From CAZYBU01 sp964645775 (GTDB lineage: Bacteria > Spirochaetota > UBA4802 > UBA5550), in assembly GCA_964645775.1 (NCBI GenBank), contig CAZYBU010000002.1, positions 102,021 through 166,020 of the forward strand: a stretch of 64,000 nt of DNA. Reading direction: 5' to 3'. Each line of letters begins with the position of its first letter. Position 1 is the stretch's first letter. Below, in pieces: positions 25,595 to 32,721 of this stretch. The notes under the pieces are model-generated. The model was not told the DNA's origin and searched no databases. It worked only from the letters and a program-made list of their open reading frames with translations. The position numbers and the translations under genes were made by a program.

Positions 25595-25933
25595 TTACCT
25601 GGATTCGTTAATAAATATACCGGCAGATTCCTTTAAATGCTCGATAAGCCGAAGCATCTCCTCGGAAGGTATCTGCTGGATTATCTCCAGATTCCTGTCC
25701 ATTATCCTGACCACGACACGGTCCGCCTTCTCGTTATACGAGAAGCTGAGCCTCTCTCCCCGCTGAAGCGCGTTCTCGTTTAACTGCCGCACCATCCCCT
25801 CGATCTCCTTCCCTGAAAATCGACGGGGATGGACATTCATGGTCGGATCACGACCTTCCCTGGTCCGCTCAATCGCCGCCCCGGCGTTCCGGTAAAAGCG
25901 ATTGATCTGATCGATCATGCTCACAGAATTCAT
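25595..25933 (-). CDS. flaG: FlaG-family flagellar protein
   Basis: 112 residues with AAGGAGG before the ATG. The C-terminal two thirds carry the FlaG fold: VRQLNENALQRGERLSFSYN, ADRVVVRIMDRNLEIIQQIP, then SEEMLRLIEHLKE and GIFINESR. FlaG influences filament length in several bacteria; the mechanism is not well defined. It lies between the flagellins and fliD on the same strand, as is common. Confidence 0.88.
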   Translation of the reverse strand: MNSVSMIDQINRFYRNAGAAIERTREGRDPTMNVHPRRFSGKEIEGMVRQLNENALQRGERLSFSYNEKADRVVVRIMDRNLEIIQQIPSEEMLRLIEHLKESAGIFINESR

Positions 25934-25978
25934 TTTATGCCTCCTTGCTCTTCTCCATGTATTCCTTTACACGGTTTC

Positions 25979-26019
25979 AAAAAAAGTTGTTCCTCCTCCC
26001 GGCCTGGACCGGGAGGAGG
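25979..26019 (-). terminator. Strong intrinsic terminator after flagellin 1
   Basis: On the minus strand CCTCCTCCCGG-TCCAGG-CCGGGAGGAGG (perfect 11-bp stem, 25992-26019) is followed after AACAAC by seven Ts. A second hairpin, TGCCGACT paired with AGTCGGCA (26020-26045), sits directly between the stop codon and this terminator, so the flagellin mRNA ends in two stems. Confidence 0.88.
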
Positions 26020-26047
26020 TGCCGACTGCACTGCAAGAGTCGGCATT

Positions 26048-26902
26048 TCAGAGAGCCTTATCGTACAGAAGTTTCATAACCATCTGAGGTTTGAAATTGG
26101 CCTGAGCAAGCATCACAGTACCTGTCTGCACGAGTATCTGGTCCCTTGTAAAATTCACCATCTGTTGCGCCATGTCCGCATCGCGGATCCTTGAATCAGC
26201 GGCCATCATGTTCTCATAAGACATCGAAAGAGATTTGATGGTATTCTCCATGCGGTTGTAGTAGGCCCCAAGGTCCGCTCTCTGCCGATTCAGCTTCTCG
26301 AGAGCCGAATCGACAATACCTATCATGGCATTAGCCTCTCCAACCGTGGATATCGAACGCTTTTCCTCCGCCGTTTTAAGATTCAACGCCTGGGCGTTGA
26401 TGGTGGCGATAAACGCACGAATCCGCTGATTCTGATTCGGTCCCACGTGGAAGAACATGCTCCCGGTTGTACTTCCTCTGGCGTACCGTCCAGAAAGCAT
26501 GTTCATCCTGTTGAACTCCGCCGAAGTGGATATCCGGTCGATCTCGTCGATCAACTGCGAAACCTCGACCTGGATCTGAGTCCGGTCGCTGTTCGAGTAG
26601 ATCCCGTTCGCCGACTGGACCGAGAGAACCCTGACACGCTGAAGGATGTCATTGATCTGCTGAAATGATCCTTCAGCCACCTGAATAAAAGAAAGCCCGT
26701 TCTGGGCGTTCTTCTCAGCCTGGATCAGGCCCGATATCTGGGTCCTCATCTTCTCGGAAACGGCAAGACCCGAGGCGTCGTCACCGGCCCTGTTAATAGT
26801 CTGGCCCGATGCGAGTTTCTCAATGGTCTTGTCCATCCGATTTGCCACATTCTGAAGCTGGCGGTTCGCAAAGATGGCGCTCATGTTGTGGTTGATTCTC
26901 AT
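26048..26902 (-). CDS. flaB: Flagellin, FlaB-type core protein (flagellin 1)
   Basis: 284 residues. Both conserved ends that form the filament core are present: RINHNMSAIFANRQLQNV at the N terminus with AGDDASGLAVSEKMRTQI, and DADMAQQMVNFTRDQILVQT with GTVMLAQANFKP at the C terminus. The short central region (MFFHVGPNQNQRIRAF) is typical of spirochaete FlaB, whose filaments lie in the periplasm. The ribosome site is GGGAGGG. It lies downstream of the second flagellin and ends in a strong terminator, but a perfect hairpin and a boxA-like site lie between the two genes. Confidence 0.96.
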   Translation of the reverse strand: MRINHNMSAIFANRQLQNVANRMDKTIEKLASGQTINRAGDDASGLAVSEKMRTQISGLIQAEKNAQNGLSFIQVAEGSFQQINDILQRVRVLSVQSANGIYSNSDRTQIQVEVSQLIDEIDRISTSAEFNRMNMLSGRYARGSTTGSMFFHVGPNQNQRIRAFIATINAQALNLKTAEEKRSISTVGEANAMIGIVDSALEKLNRQRADLGAYYNRMENTIKSLSMSYENMMAADSRIRDADMAQQMVNFTRDQILVQTGTVMLAQANFKPQMVMKLLYDKAL

Positions 26903-27068
26903 ATCAATCCCTCCCTTGTATTGTCTGAGCCGCTCTTCCTGTTTTCTATCTTGGCGGATCAGGTTTTTCGTCCCGACATCATGTCAGTGACGAGGCCCGT
27001 CAGGACCCGAAGGTTTTCTCCTTTTCATGCCGTATGGACCGCCCAAAGTCCAAACAACACCGGCCACG

Positions 27069-27113
27069 CTTCGGCAGCCGGTGATGCCCTCCCAGCATCA
27101 CCGGCTGCCGAAG
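27069..27113. other. Perfect 19-bp hairpin between the flagellin genes
   Basis: Arm 27069-27087 (CTTCGGCAGCCGGTGATGC) is exactly complementary to 27095-27113, with the seven-base loop CCTCCCA. On the minus (coding) strand no T-run follows, so a simple intrinsic terminator is unlikely. It lies 119 bases after the flagellin 2 stop and 167 bases before the flagellin 1 start. It could stabilise the upstream mRNA end or block read-through. Confidence 0.85.
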
Positions 27114-27175
27114 CAACCGGGTGCCGATGAGGACAGGACGTTCCATACGACATCGGACGTATGAGAATCAACACT

Positions 27176-27189
27176 GTTTTCAAAGAACC
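27176..27189 (-). promoter_or_regulatory. boxA-like sequence downstream of flagellin 2
   Basis: The minus strand reads GGTTCTTTGAAAAC, identical over 14 bases to the site in the flagellin 2 leader (28274-28287). It is very close to the boxA of Bacillus-type rRNA leaders, TGTTCTTTGAAAAC. It lies 43 bases after the flagellin 2 stop. Confidence 0.5.
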
Positions 27190-27231
27190 ATTTTTTGTTC
27201 ATGCCGGGTTTACATCTTCCGATCATCCCTG

Positions 27232-28083
27232 TCAGCTGTTGATAAGGCGAAGCACCGTCTGGCTCTGATTATTAGCCTGAGAAAGCATGGCCACGCCGGT
27301 CTGCATGAGAACCTGGTTTTTCGTGAACTCTACCATGGTCTCAGCCATATCAGCGTCCCTGATACGTGACTCGGCGGCCTGGATATTCTCATAGGCTGAC
27401 ATCAGACCCTTTGCGGTCAATTCAAGTCTGTTGTAGTAGGCTCCCAGGTCGGCCCGCTGCTTATTGAGCCTCTGGAGACCTTCATCCATCAGACCTATAG
27501 CCTTATTCGCGCCCTCGGGAGTATCGAGCCTCACGGAAAGCTGACCCGTCCCATCCTTTATCTGAAAAGACTGGGCCGTCATGGTTCCGATAAAGACGCG
27601 CTCCCTCTGGTTCATGTTGGCTCCAAGCTGGAACCACATGCTTGACTTCGAGTTAACCGCGGAGAATTCACCGGTCAATATCTTGAACCGGTTGAATTCA
27701 GCCTGAGACGCTATCCGGTCTACTTCATCGACCAGAGCCGACACCTCGACCTGAATGAGCTGTCGATCCTCCGGGCTGTAGATTCCGTTGGCAGACTGAA
27801 CAGCGAGGACCCTGATTCTCTGAATTATCTGCGCCGTCTGTGAGAGGTACCCTTCTGCGGTCTGCACAAAGGACATACCGTCTTCCGTGTTCCTCTCGGC
27901 CTGGCGCAGTCCGGAGATCTGAGTCCGCATCTTTTCAGACACGGCCAAACCGGAAGCGTCATCACCGGCCTTGTTTATCCGTTCACCGGAAGAGAGCTTC
28001 TCCATGTTGGAGTTAAGATCCCAGTTGGTGAACTTGAGTGACCGGTTGGCGTTAATTGCACTCATGTTGTGATTGATGATCAT
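27232..28083 (-). CDS. flaB: Flagellin, FlaB-type core protein (flagellin 2)
   Basis: 283 residues, paralogous to the neighbouring flagellin. The N terminus (IINHNMSAINANRSLKF, then AGDDASGLAVSEKMRTQI) and C terminus (DADMAETMVEFTKNQVLMQT, GVAMLSQANNQSQTVLRLI) match spirochaete FlaB closely. The start is the ATG at 28081-28083 with AGGAG seven bases upstream; the frame stays open 15 codons further, without a ribosome site. The leader carries a hairpin and a boxA-like sequence. Several core flagellins per genome are normal in spirochaetes. Confidence 0.96.
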   Translation of the reverse strand: MIINHNMSAINANRSLKFTNWDLNSNMEKLSSGERINKAGDDASGLAVSEKMRTQISGLRQAERNTEDGMSFVQTAEGYLSQTAQIIQRIRVLAVQSANGIYSPEDRQLIQVEVSALVDEVDRIASQAEFNRFKILTGEFSAVNSKSSMWFQLGANMNQRERVFIGTMTAQSFQIKDGTGQLSVRLDTPEGANKAIGLMDEGLQRLNKQRADLGAYYNRLELTAKGLMSAYENIQAAESRIRDADMAETMVEFTKNQVLMQTGVAMLSQANNQSQTVLRLINS

Positions 28084-28273
28084 TTTACACTCCTTTGTTC
28101 TCTTTTTTTCTGGCTTCCTTGCCAGCACAGCCCCGAGCGGCAGGACTGATGGTTAATACCAGGTTGAGTAATGCTGTTCCCTTTTGACAACAGCAGGATA
28201 GTACCTGATTCCAGGCTTGTATCTGGGCACATACAAACCTGTAACCATAAAGGCTGACTTGGTGATCTGAAGA

Positions 28274-28311
28274 GTTTTCAAAGAACCCGGCATCAGGGAT
28301 ATCTATCCCTG
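28274..28311 (-). promoter_or_regulatory. Hairpin plus boxA-like sequence in the flagellin 2 leader
   Basis: On the minus strand the hairpin CAGGGATA-GA-TATCCCTG (28294-28311) is followed six bases later by GGTTCTTTGAAAAC (28274-28287), about 190 bases before the start codon. Hairpin (boxB) then boxA is the order found in rRNA antitermination leaders. No convincing sigma28 promoter was found in this region. Confidence 0.5.
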
Positions 28312-28458
28312 TTCGTAAATTCGTCACCTGCGGTCCGTTCATTTAACCTTGTTAGAGACGATTACAAATGTTTAAAGACATTTATTGCCATATATGCTTC
28401 TTTATCTATGACATTAGACCTTTTTTAAAAAAATGTAAAAAAATTGCCTGAATTATAC

Positions 28459-28540
28459 CTGAAGATGCTTTTACGTGCAGACAAACCCCCGCAGCCGAAG
28501 ATGGCGGAGACAATTATGTTTTTATAGCAAATAAAGTTAT
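28459..28540. repeat. Dispersed intergenic repeat, copy A (nhaD leader)
   Basis: In plus orientation it reads CTGAAGATGCTTTTACGTGC, then a GC hairpin GCC-GAAGAT-GGC (28494-28505), then TTTTTATAGCAAATAA (28519-28534). The first block is the reverse complement of 9017-9042 with 23 of 26 matches. The last block is identical to 28730-28745 and nearly matches 16020-16036 inverted. It may be a structured RNA, a mobile repeat or a promoter pointing towards the flagellins. Confidence 0.55.
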
Positions 28541-28635
28541 CAGATCAATCCCGGGCAAGATGAAAAATGCGCAACTCTATCAGGGAAAGAATTACATATT
28601 CAAATTTTAAATTGACAAAATCCCTTTAATTGTTT

Positions 28636-28750
28636 CAGTAATCATTTCTGAAGATGTCCCACTTCAATCGAGAAGTGCAACCAAATATGAATTACTATCC
28701 CTGCCGAAAGTGGCGGTGATATCAGAGTCTTTTTATAGCAAATAAGTTAA
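28636..28750. repeat. Dispersed intergenic repeat, copy B (nhaD leader)
   Basis: It contains CAGTAATCATTTCTGAAGAT (from 28636), a hairpin CACTTC-AATCGA-GAAGTG (28660-28677), the GC hairpin CTGCC-GAAAGT-GGCGG (28701-28716) and TTTTTATAGCAAATAA (28730-28745). It has the same block order as copy A. The pair sits within the 745-base gap between divergent flagellin 2 and nhaD, whose remainder shows no gene. Confidence 0.55.
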
Positions 28751-28828
28751 GGAATATCTCATGTATTGTTTTGATCTTCCAGAGATCGATCCAGGCCTTT
28801 TATGCTATTATTAATTAAGGAAAAAGAC

Positions 28829-30334
28829 ATGAAAAATAATCTTTTCGTTCTCATCTCCGTGTTTCTACTCGCCCTCTCCCTTCCCATGGTATCCTACGCC
28901 GCGACCGGAACGCCCTCCCAGGGTGACCAACCGGCCGCCCACCATCAGGTTGACGATGGCCACGGTGAAGAGAGTCACGGTCATGGGCACGCTCCCCATA
29001 TTGACGGCACCCATATGAATCTTCTCTGGATTATTCCTTTCATTGGAATTCTTCTTTCCATTGCCATTTTTCCTCTCGTGACTCCCCATTTCTGGCACCA
29101 TAATTACGGGAAGGTCTCCCTGTTCTGGGGGGTTATCTTTGTTATAGCTTTTACCATAGGGTATGGCCCCAATGTCAGCGCCTTCTACGTGGTAGAGGTC
29201 TACCTGCTGGAATACATCCCATTTATAACACTTCTGCTGGCCCTCTTTACCGTGGCCGGCGGTATCCGTCTCAAGGGAGACCTCATCGGTACTCCCGCTG
29301 TAAACGGCCTGATTATTTTCATCGGAACCATCCTCGCGAGCTGGATGGGGACTACAGGGGCCGCCATGCTCCTTATCCGTCCTCTGCTCAGGGCCAACGC
29401 CTGGAGAAGATACCGCGTCCACACCGTGGTCTTTTTCATATTCCTTGTCGCAAACATCGGGGGCTCCCTGACTCCCCTGGGCGATCCTCCCCTCTTCCTC
29501 GGTTTTCTGAAGGGGGTCGACTTTTTCTGGACCACTACCCACATGTTCATACCCATGGTGGTGGTAGTACTCATTCTTATGGCACTTTTCTTCGCCTTTG
29601 ACGTTTACTTCTACAGAAAGGAACCGAACAAGCCGGTAAAGGACCCCGAGGGAACGAAACTGGGCATCGAAGGCGGACAGAACCTGATCCTGGTACCGGC
29701 CGTTGTTCTGGCGGTTCTTTCCTCCAGTCTCGAGCTGGGAGACGCCTTCACGCTGCATTACGTAACAGTGCCCACGGCAAAGCTTCTGCAGGTGCTCTTT
29801 CTGCTCGCCATCACGGTCATTTCCCTGATCATCACAAAGCGGGAGACCAGGGAAGGGAACGAATTCACATGGGAGCCGATACTGGAGGTGGCGAAACTCT
29901 TTGCCACCATCTTCATCACCATGGTACCGCCTATTGCCATGCTCAAGGCCGGTTCCGCCGGCCCAATGGGGGCTGTAATTGACCAGGTTATAACACCCGG
30001 GGGTGAATATAATAACTCAGCCTTCTTCTGGGCCACCGGGGTTCTGTCCAGTTTTCTGGATAACGCCCCCACCTATGTCGTGTTTTTTAACACCGCCGGC
30101 GGCAACGCCATGGAGCTTATGACCACACACGCAGAGACCCTGCTTGCCATAAGCACCGGGGCCGTCTTCATGGGGGCGAATTCTTACATCGGTAACGCCC
30201 CCAACTTCATGGTCAAGTCCATCGCTGAAGAAGCGGGTGTTAACATGCCGAGTTTCTTCGGATACATTATAAAGTACACCATACCGGTCCTGTTGCCGGT
30301 ATTCGTTATTGTGACCCTGATATTCTTTCTTTAG
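28829..30334 (+). CDS. nhaD: NhaD-type Na+/H+ antiporter
   Basis: 501 residues. An N-terminal signal-like helix (LFVLISVFLLALSLPMVSYA) is followed by a His/Gly/Asp-rich stretch (EESHGHGHAPH) and then about 12 membrane helices. The sequence fits the NhaD branch of the ion-transporter superfamily: FIGTILASWMGTTGAAMLLI, NIGGSLTPLGDPPLFLGFL, SFLDNAPTYVVFFNTAGG and GANSYIGNAPNFMVKSI. The acidic and polar residues in TTGAAM and LDNAPTY are typical of Na+ binding. It exports Na+ (or Li+) for H+. Start ATG 28829 has AAGGA upstream. It is followed 11 bases later by a small unknown gene. The leader carries two copies of the dispersed repeat. Confidence 0.93.
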   Translation: MKNNLFVLISVFLLALSLPMVSYAATGTPSQGDQPAAHHQVDDGHGEESHGHGHAPHIDGTHMNLLWIIPFIGILLSIAIFPLVTPHFWHHNYGKVSLFWGVIFVIAFTIGYGPNVSAFYVVEVYLLEYIPFITLLLALFTVAGGIRLKGDLIGTPAVNGLIIFIGTILASWMGTTGAAMLLIRPLLRANAWRRYRVHTVVFFIFLVANIGGSLTPLGDPPLFLGFLKGVDFFWTTTHMFIPMVVVVLILMALFFAFDVYFYRKEPNKPVKDPEGTKLGIEGGQNLILVPAVVLAVLSSSLELGDAFTLHYVTVPTAKLLQVLFLLAITVISLIITKRETREGNEFTWEPILEVAKLFATIFITMVPPIAMLKAGSAGPMGAVIDQVITPGGEYNNSAFFWATGVLSSFLDNAPTYVVFFNTAGGNAMELMTTHAETLLAISTGAVFMGANSYIGNAPNFMVKSIAEEAGVNMPSFFGYIIKYTIPVLLPVFVIVTLIFFL

Positions 30335-30345
30335 AGGAGATGACC

Positions 30346-30927
30346 ATGAACGGACCTTACTGTGAACTCGTAATCGAAGGCCATTTCAATGCTGTATCCG
30401 GCTTTATGCTGGGGTACACCCTGGGGAGTAATTCGGACGCTACCTATTACTTCAGCCGCGACGTCGGCGTTAAAGCCGAAACCCTTTCCGATATCATACT
30501 TGAGTGGATAAGCCTCAAGGCGAAACTTCAGCACGTAATCGCCCGGGAGGACCTCTGCCAGGAGTTACGGAAATCCCTGGAGTCCGCGCCGGAGTCCGCC
30601 CCCCTGAATTCTCACAGAATAAAATCAGCAAAGGTCATCAAGAACGCACATTTCAATTTTTCCTTCCGTACCTATGCCCGAAAATATGGAGCGGACATCA
30701 AGAGGAGACTGGAAGAACGTCCTGAAGGGATTCTCCTTACTGATTATGAACCGAAGGAAGAGGTGCACGAAGAATCGAAAGGCGTTGAACTCTATGCGCC
30801 GGACCACGATTACATTTTTGAAGGCAAAGGAATACTCGCTGGATCCATTGTTGAACTGATCGAATTCCGAAAGGTGCTGGACGACAACCCGCTGATTAAC
30901 GCGGAAGAGATAATCCTTGAATTTTAA
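30346..30927 (+). CDS. Hypothetical protein in operon with nhaD
   Basis: 193 residues. The ATG at 30346 has AGAGGAG at correct spacing; the in-frame ATG at 30340 sits on top of it. No signal peptide or membrane segment, so probably cytoplasmic. The N-terminal part (CELVIEGHFNAVSGFMLGYT) and the phrase KNAHFNFSFRTYARKYGADI suggest an alpha-beta fold, with acidic stretches in the second half. I do not recognise a family. The tight spacing to nhaD suggests a role in ion or pH homeostasis, possibly as a regulator of the transporter. Confidence 0.75.
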   Translation: MNGPYCELVIEGHFNAVSGFMLGYTLGSNSDATYYFSRDVGVKAETLSDIILEWISLKAKLQHVIAREDLCQELRKSLESAPESAPLNSHRIKSAKVIKNAHFNFSFRTYARKYGADIKRRLEERPEGILLTDYEPKEEVHEESKGVELYAPDHDYIFEGKGILAGSIVELIEFRKVLDDNPLINAEEIILEF

Positions 30928-30960
30928 TTCCCTGGCGTAAAGGCAGACCCTTTCTTATTG

Positions 30961-31014
30961 CTTAATTTTCGGGATTGTTGGGTCGAAATTAAGAAGGTAA
31001 ACCAATAATCCCGG
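30961..31014 (+). other. Two overlapping, mutually exclusive stems
   Basis: Stem 1: CTTAATTT at 30961-30968 pairs with AAATTAAG at 30986-30993. Stem 2: CGGGATTGTTGG (30970-30981) pairs with CCAATAATCCCG (31002-31013) over 12 bp with one G-U. The order of arms is 1-2-1'-2', so they either interleave as an H-type pseudoknot or compete. It lies directly upstream of the gene at 31031. Confidence 0.6.
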
Positions 31015-31030
31015 AGCCGCTCAGCAATAC

Positions 31031-32695
31031 ATGTCACGAAAGATACCTTACATCATCATTATACTGGCGGCTTCTGCCCTCACCATCACAGCCTACCTGG
31101 CCTTCTTCCGCATCGGCTCGGTTCAGGATTCCTATATCGAAGAGATGCGCATGACTCACCAGCGGACATCGACCCTCTTTGAAAGGGCCGTCGCGGCTGA
31201 AGACAACATGAACGAGTTTCTCACAGCCCTTACCGGCAGCAAACGTTCCCCGGTCCTGGCGGCTGTTACGGATGGAGAGGGGACCATCCAGCTCTCCAGC
31301 CGCCATCCTTCCATGATCGACCGGGCGGCCACCATTGAACATATCCTGGAAGACATTCGAACAGGCCGGATCGACCCTCCAGACACGGATTTCATGGTAC
31401 GCTACTACGACCTGGATTCCTCGGGAACCGGTCAGGAGAAATACTATCTCTTCCGCGCGCAGGCCGGTTCACTGAACCTTTATACGGCCCAAAGACACGC
31501 TCTTCCCACCCGCTCCCTGATCATGACCGGCCTGGAGTGCTTCCTGATCTTTCTGGCCTGGGTGGTGATCGGAACAGTGGTCTATCTGCGCCTGAACAGA
31601 GCGCAGGAGAGTAACGTTGTAATGAAAGAGACGAAGGAGAAAACGGCATCCTCCTCCCCGCAGGAAGAAGAGAATAATGAATTCATTCCCATGGAAGATG
31701 AAAGCTCCCGGAACAGCGTGAGCGTGCAGGATGAGCAGGGTGGACCGGAACCGGTTGAAGATGATATAATCTCGGAGGAAGATGAACCTCCGCTGATCCG
31801 CAGAGAAGGGGTGGAAGAACAGGTTAAGAGCAAAAATGAAGAGAACCGGATCGCCCGGGACGCGCTGAACCAGTATGTTTACTCCCTCTTCCGATCCATT
31901 TACCGCAGATACGCTCCGGAGAACGTCTCCCTTTACCTGAAAAGTTCACCGGCCCAGCTCTCCAAGGCCTATGAACTCCGGGGAAAATCTTTTCTCAAGA
32001 TCGATTCATCCGATTTCGATACCCGGGAGATAGACCATATTCTTGAAAACCAGCTTCAGGGGTCCTCTTCCGTTCTGTTAAACGGTGGGAAAACACTACT
32101 CATACCCCTGTTTCACGGCAATGAACTGTCCGGACTACTGGAGATAACCGGCTCCGCTCCTTTCAGCGGCCGGGACTCAACTCATATACGACAGGAGCTG
32201 GAATCGATAAGTGGTCAGATACATAATTTTCTGGTAATAAACGATGTCATGCTGGACCGGGACACGGGTCTCTACACGGAATCCGCCTTCACCCTTCGGT
32301 TTCACCAGCTTTCATCCCGCTGGGAACAGAACCATAGACCCTTCGGCTGTCTTATTGTCCGTCTCTTTAATGAACGTCCCTCTTCCGAGAAAGAATACAA
32401 TACCGTTGTCCGTCTTGTGGCGCCTGTTATCGAAGAGAAGACCGGCAGGGGGCATCCGATCTACCACTACCGGGGTCACCTCGCGCTCCTTCTGGATGGA
32501 GAACCGCTGCGGGCCATCAGGGAAAATGCATCGGAGATTAAACGGGAACTCTCCCGTTTCAGAATCACAACCGGCCAGGACAGGGTACTGAAACCGACAC
32601 CTTCCCTGGGCCTGGCCGTTACCTCTGAGAAACTCCATCCCGATAATCTTATTGACAGGGCGGAACAGGACCTTCTCAATTCCAGAACATGGTGA
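31031..32695 (+). CDS. Membrane protein with GAF-like and degenerate GGDEF domains
   Basis: 554 residues. One membrane helix near residues 6-26, a periplasmic sensing region (27-160), and a second helix near 165-190 (LIMTGLECFLIFLAWVVIG). A Glu/Ser-rich acidic linker runs about 200-275, then a GAF-like region (280-395). The C-terminal 155 residues have the layout of a GGDEF domain, with DRDTGLYTESAFTLRF at its start and PTPSLGLAVTSEKLHPDNLI near its end, but the active-site loop that should read GGDEF is YRGHLALLL. It cannot be an active diguanylate cyclase and is probably a receptor or scaffold. The stop overlaps the longer possible start of the next gene. Confidence 0.7.
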   Translation: MSRKIPYIIIILAASALTITAYLAFFRIGSVQDSYIEEMRMTHQRTSTLFERAVAAEDNMNEFLTALTGSKRSPVLAAVTDGEGTIQLSSRHPSMIDRAATIEHILEDIRTGRIDPPDTDFMVRYYDLDSSGTGQEKYYLFRAQAGSLNLYTAQRHALPTRSLIMTGLECFLIFLAWVVIGTVVYLRLNRAQESNVVMKETKEKTASSSPQEEENNEFIPMEDESSRNSVSVQDEQGGPEPVEDDIISEEDEPPLIRREGVEEQVKSKNEENRIARDALNQYVYSLFRSIYRRYAPENVSLYLKSSPAQLSKAYELRGKSFLKIDSSDFDTREIDHILENQLQGSSSVLLNGGKTLLIPLFHGNELSGLLEITGSAPFSGRDSTHIRQELESISGQIHNFLVINDVMLDRDTGLYTESAFTLRFHQLSSRWEQNHRPFGCLIVRLFNERPSSEKEYNTVVRLVAPVIEEKTGRGHPIYHYRGHLALLLDGEPLRAIRENASEIKRELSRFRITTGQDRVLKPTPSLGLAVTSEKLHPDNLIDRAEQDLLNSRTW

Positions 32696-32721
32696 TTTCC
32701 ACTCATCTCCCGGCAAAATCC

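Noticed and set aside
26903..28400. sigma28-type promoters for the flagellins
   Set aside because: No TAAA with GCCGATAA at the right spacing was found on the coding strand. Only weak partial matches exist.
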